A program made the translations under genes and the position numbers. Of a stretch of 64,000 nucleotides of DNA, positions 62,681 through 64,000 are shown in pieces. This stretch comes from CALAED01 sp035765195 (GTDB taxonomy: Bacteria; Actinomycetota; Actinomycetes; Streptosporangiales; Streptosporangiaceae), in the NCBI GenBank assembly GCA_035765195.1, contig DASTYC010000006.1, positions 275,804-339,803 of the forward strand. Reading direction: 5' to 3'. The notes under the pieces are model-generated. The model worked only from the letters and a program-made list of their open reading frames with translations, had not been told where the DNA came from and made no database searches. How positions within the stretch are numbered: position 1 is the first letter of the stretch; each line of letters starts with the position of its first letter.

Positions 62681-63967
62681 GTGAGCCAAGAGGTGGCGAT
62701 GAGGGAGCTGCTGCGGCTTCGCGATTTCCGCCGGCTGCTGATCGGTCAGGCGATCTCGCTGCTGGGCGACTGGACGGGGACGATCGCCCTGATGTACTTC
62801 GTCCTCGAGCTGAGCGGCTCCACGACGGCCGTGGGCGGGATCTTGGTGCTGCGGCTGCTGCCGTCCGCCGTGGGCGGCCCGCTGGCGGCGCAGGTGGTGA
62901 GCCGCTGGAACCGCCGGCGGGTGATGCTCACCTCCGACCTGGTCCGCGCGGCCATGGCGATCGCGTTGCCGGTGCTGCCCTGGCTGGGCTGGGTGTACTT
63001 CTGGGCGTTCGCCATCGAGGTGGTCGGCCTGGTGTTCCTGCCGGCCCGCGACGCGGCGATCCCGATGCTGATCGGCGGCCGGGACGAAGACCAGCGCGAC
63101 ACCAAGACGCTGTCGCTGGCCAACGGCGTCACGATGGGCACGTCCTACGGGATGATCCCGGTCGGGGCCGGCGCCTTCGGGCTCGTCCTGCTGCTGTCGA
63201 ACGCGGCCGGCTGGGAGGGGCACTGGCGCTACGTCGTGGTCTTCTGGCTGAACGCGTTGACCTATCTCGCCTCCTACGCCGCCGTCCGCACCATCCCCGA
63301 CCTCGGGCCGCGACCGAACGAGAGCACGGACGTGGGGCGCGGCGCCGACGGCATGGGCCTGCTCGCCGCGCTGCGGATTCCGGTGGTAAGGGCGGTGCTG
63401 CCGGCCACCGCCGTGGTCGCGCTCGGCCTGGGTGCGCTGTTCTCGCTCGGCGTGGTGTTCGTCCGGGACGTGCTGGACGCCGGCCCCGCCGGGTTCGGCG
63501 CCCTCGTCGCGCTCTTCGGGGTGGGCGCCGCCGGCGGCCTGGCCCTGCAGGCACGCACCGGCGGCGGCCGGAGCCTGGTCGCCACCATCCGGCTGAGCAC
63601 CGCCGCGCAGGGTGCGGTGATCGCCACCATGGGCGCGATCGCCTCCACCGCCTGGGCGTTCCTGGGCGCGGTGCTCTTCGGTGCGGCCACCACCGTGGCC
63701 CTGGTCAGCGGGATCACCTATCTCCAGCAGAACCTCGAGGGCGTCCGCCGCAACCTCGGGCTGACCGCCTTCCACGCCTGCCTCAGATTCGCCTTGGCGC
63801 TGGCGGCGTTGGCCGCCGGCGCGGCCGCGGACCTGATCGGGCGGGTCGACCTCGGCGCGCTCGGCTCGATGGCGCCCGTTCAGGCCGTGCTGACCGGGTC
63901 GGGGCTCGTCGTCATCGGCGGCAGCCTCCTCGTCCGTTCCGGCACCGGAGCCCCTCGCCGATCTTGA
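62681..63967 (+). CDS. MFS transporter
   Basis: A 428-residue protein with about twelve hydrophobic segments (RLLIGQAISLLGDWTGTIALMYFVLE, LPVLPWLGWVYFWAFAIEVVGLVFLP and so on) and the loop motif SRWNRRRVML between helices 2 and 3. It fits the MFS family of drug or metabolite exporters. The start may be the GTG 62681 or the ATG 62699, the latter preceded by AAGAGGTGGCG. Substrate unknown. Confidence 0.85.
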   Translation: MSQEVAMRELLRLRDFRRLLIGQAISLLGDWTGTIALMYFVLELSGSTTAVGGILVLRLLPSAVGGPLAAQVVSRWNRRRVMLTSDLVRAAMAIALPVLPWLGWVYFWAFAIEVVGLVFLPARDAAIPMLIGGRDEDQRDTKTLSLANGVTMGTSYGMIPVGAGAFGLVLLLSNAAGWEGHWRYVVVFWLNALTYLASYAAVRTIPDLGPRPNESTDVGRGADGMGLLAALRIPVVRAVLPATAVVALGLGALFSLGVVFVRDVLDAGPAGFGALVALFGVGAAGGLALQARTGGGRSLVATIRLSTAAQGAVIATMGAIASTAWAFLGAVLFGAATTVALVSGITYLQQNLEGVRRNLGLTAFHACLRFALALAALAAGAAADLIGRVDLGALGSMAPVQAVLTGSGLVVIGGSLLVRSGTGAPRRS

Positions 63968-63973
63968 TGTGAG

Positions 63974-64000
63974 GGTTGTATCACCCGCGGCGACACAACC
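63974..64000. other. Short inverted repeat at the window edge
   Basis: GGTTGT (63974-63979) and ACAACC (63995-64000) form 6-bp arms after the MFS stop. The arms may extend past the window, so this could be a terminator that is cut off. Confidence 0.3.

Overview
The window is chromosomal DNA of a very GC-rich actinomycete. It carries WhiB and PafA (the actinobacterial Pup pathway), has many GTG starts, and codes densely with third-position G/C. From about 2.1 to 25.9 kb the gene order follows the Mycobacterium tuberculosis Rv3659c-Rv3683 block almost one for one: tadA, ssd, acs, the holin-like protein, an ephE-like hydrolase, marP, a CoA-pyrophosphatase-like Nudix protein, nth, crp, an MBL hydrolase, RidA, two ArsA-like ATPases, whiB4, ponA2 and a metallophosphoesterase. 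Absence of mycobacterial features and the presence of an actinomycete integrative element suggest a spore-forming actinomycete (Streptosporangiales-like is my guess; the family is not proven here).

Region 1 (1-25.9 kb) is core chromosome. It opens with a partial CadD-like transporter and a tadA/tadB/tadC pilus or secretion remnant driven by an Ssd/CpaE-like protein. A long non-coding stretch and a degenerate Fic-like protein follow, then acsA with a Crp-like site upstream. The second half holds stress and envelope genes, and crp has a putative Crp site in its own promoter. All of these are conserved housekeeping neighbours.

Region 2 (25,946-43,898) is a 17.9-kb integrative element inserted in a tRNA-Pro(CGG) gene, the same kind of site used by pSAM2. 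A 44-bp direct repeat (attL 25,978-26,021 and attR 43,855-43,898) bounds it. It carries int (TTG start), a ribbon-helix-helix protein, an Xis-like HTH protein, an FtsK/TraB-type translocase with small membrane proteins, and a Pif-like Nudix protein beside an XRE/DUF5919-type regulator. A run of unrecognised genes (HATPase, HD domain and others) and a second XRE/DUF5919-type paralogue come next. The AT-richer cargo follows: an unknown protein plus XRE-ImmA/IrrE pair, a darTG toxin-antitoxin pair, and an EACC1-like plus metallopeptidase pair. I see no replication initiator. Just outside attR lies a decayed second int with the same terminator, so an earlier relative used the same site.

Region 3 (44-64 kb) is chromosome again. 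It holds a HAF-repeat secreted protein, pafA, a TPR membrane protein and lipoprotein pair, a WYL regulator diverging from DinB and VOC genes, a DHFR-like reductase, an orphan ABC substrate-binding protein, and a secreted LVIVD protein. A SigE-type sigma factor with a membrane beta-propeller partner, a Tat-exported heme peroxidase, an FG-GAP secreted protein, a mycothiol-dependent-type DinB protein and an MFS exporter complete it.

The best candidates for undescribed biology are the three two-gene cargo modules at 36.4-42.2 kb, the GGGACGTC-type repeats before several promoters of the element, and the iterated GTCT array beside the translocase gene.
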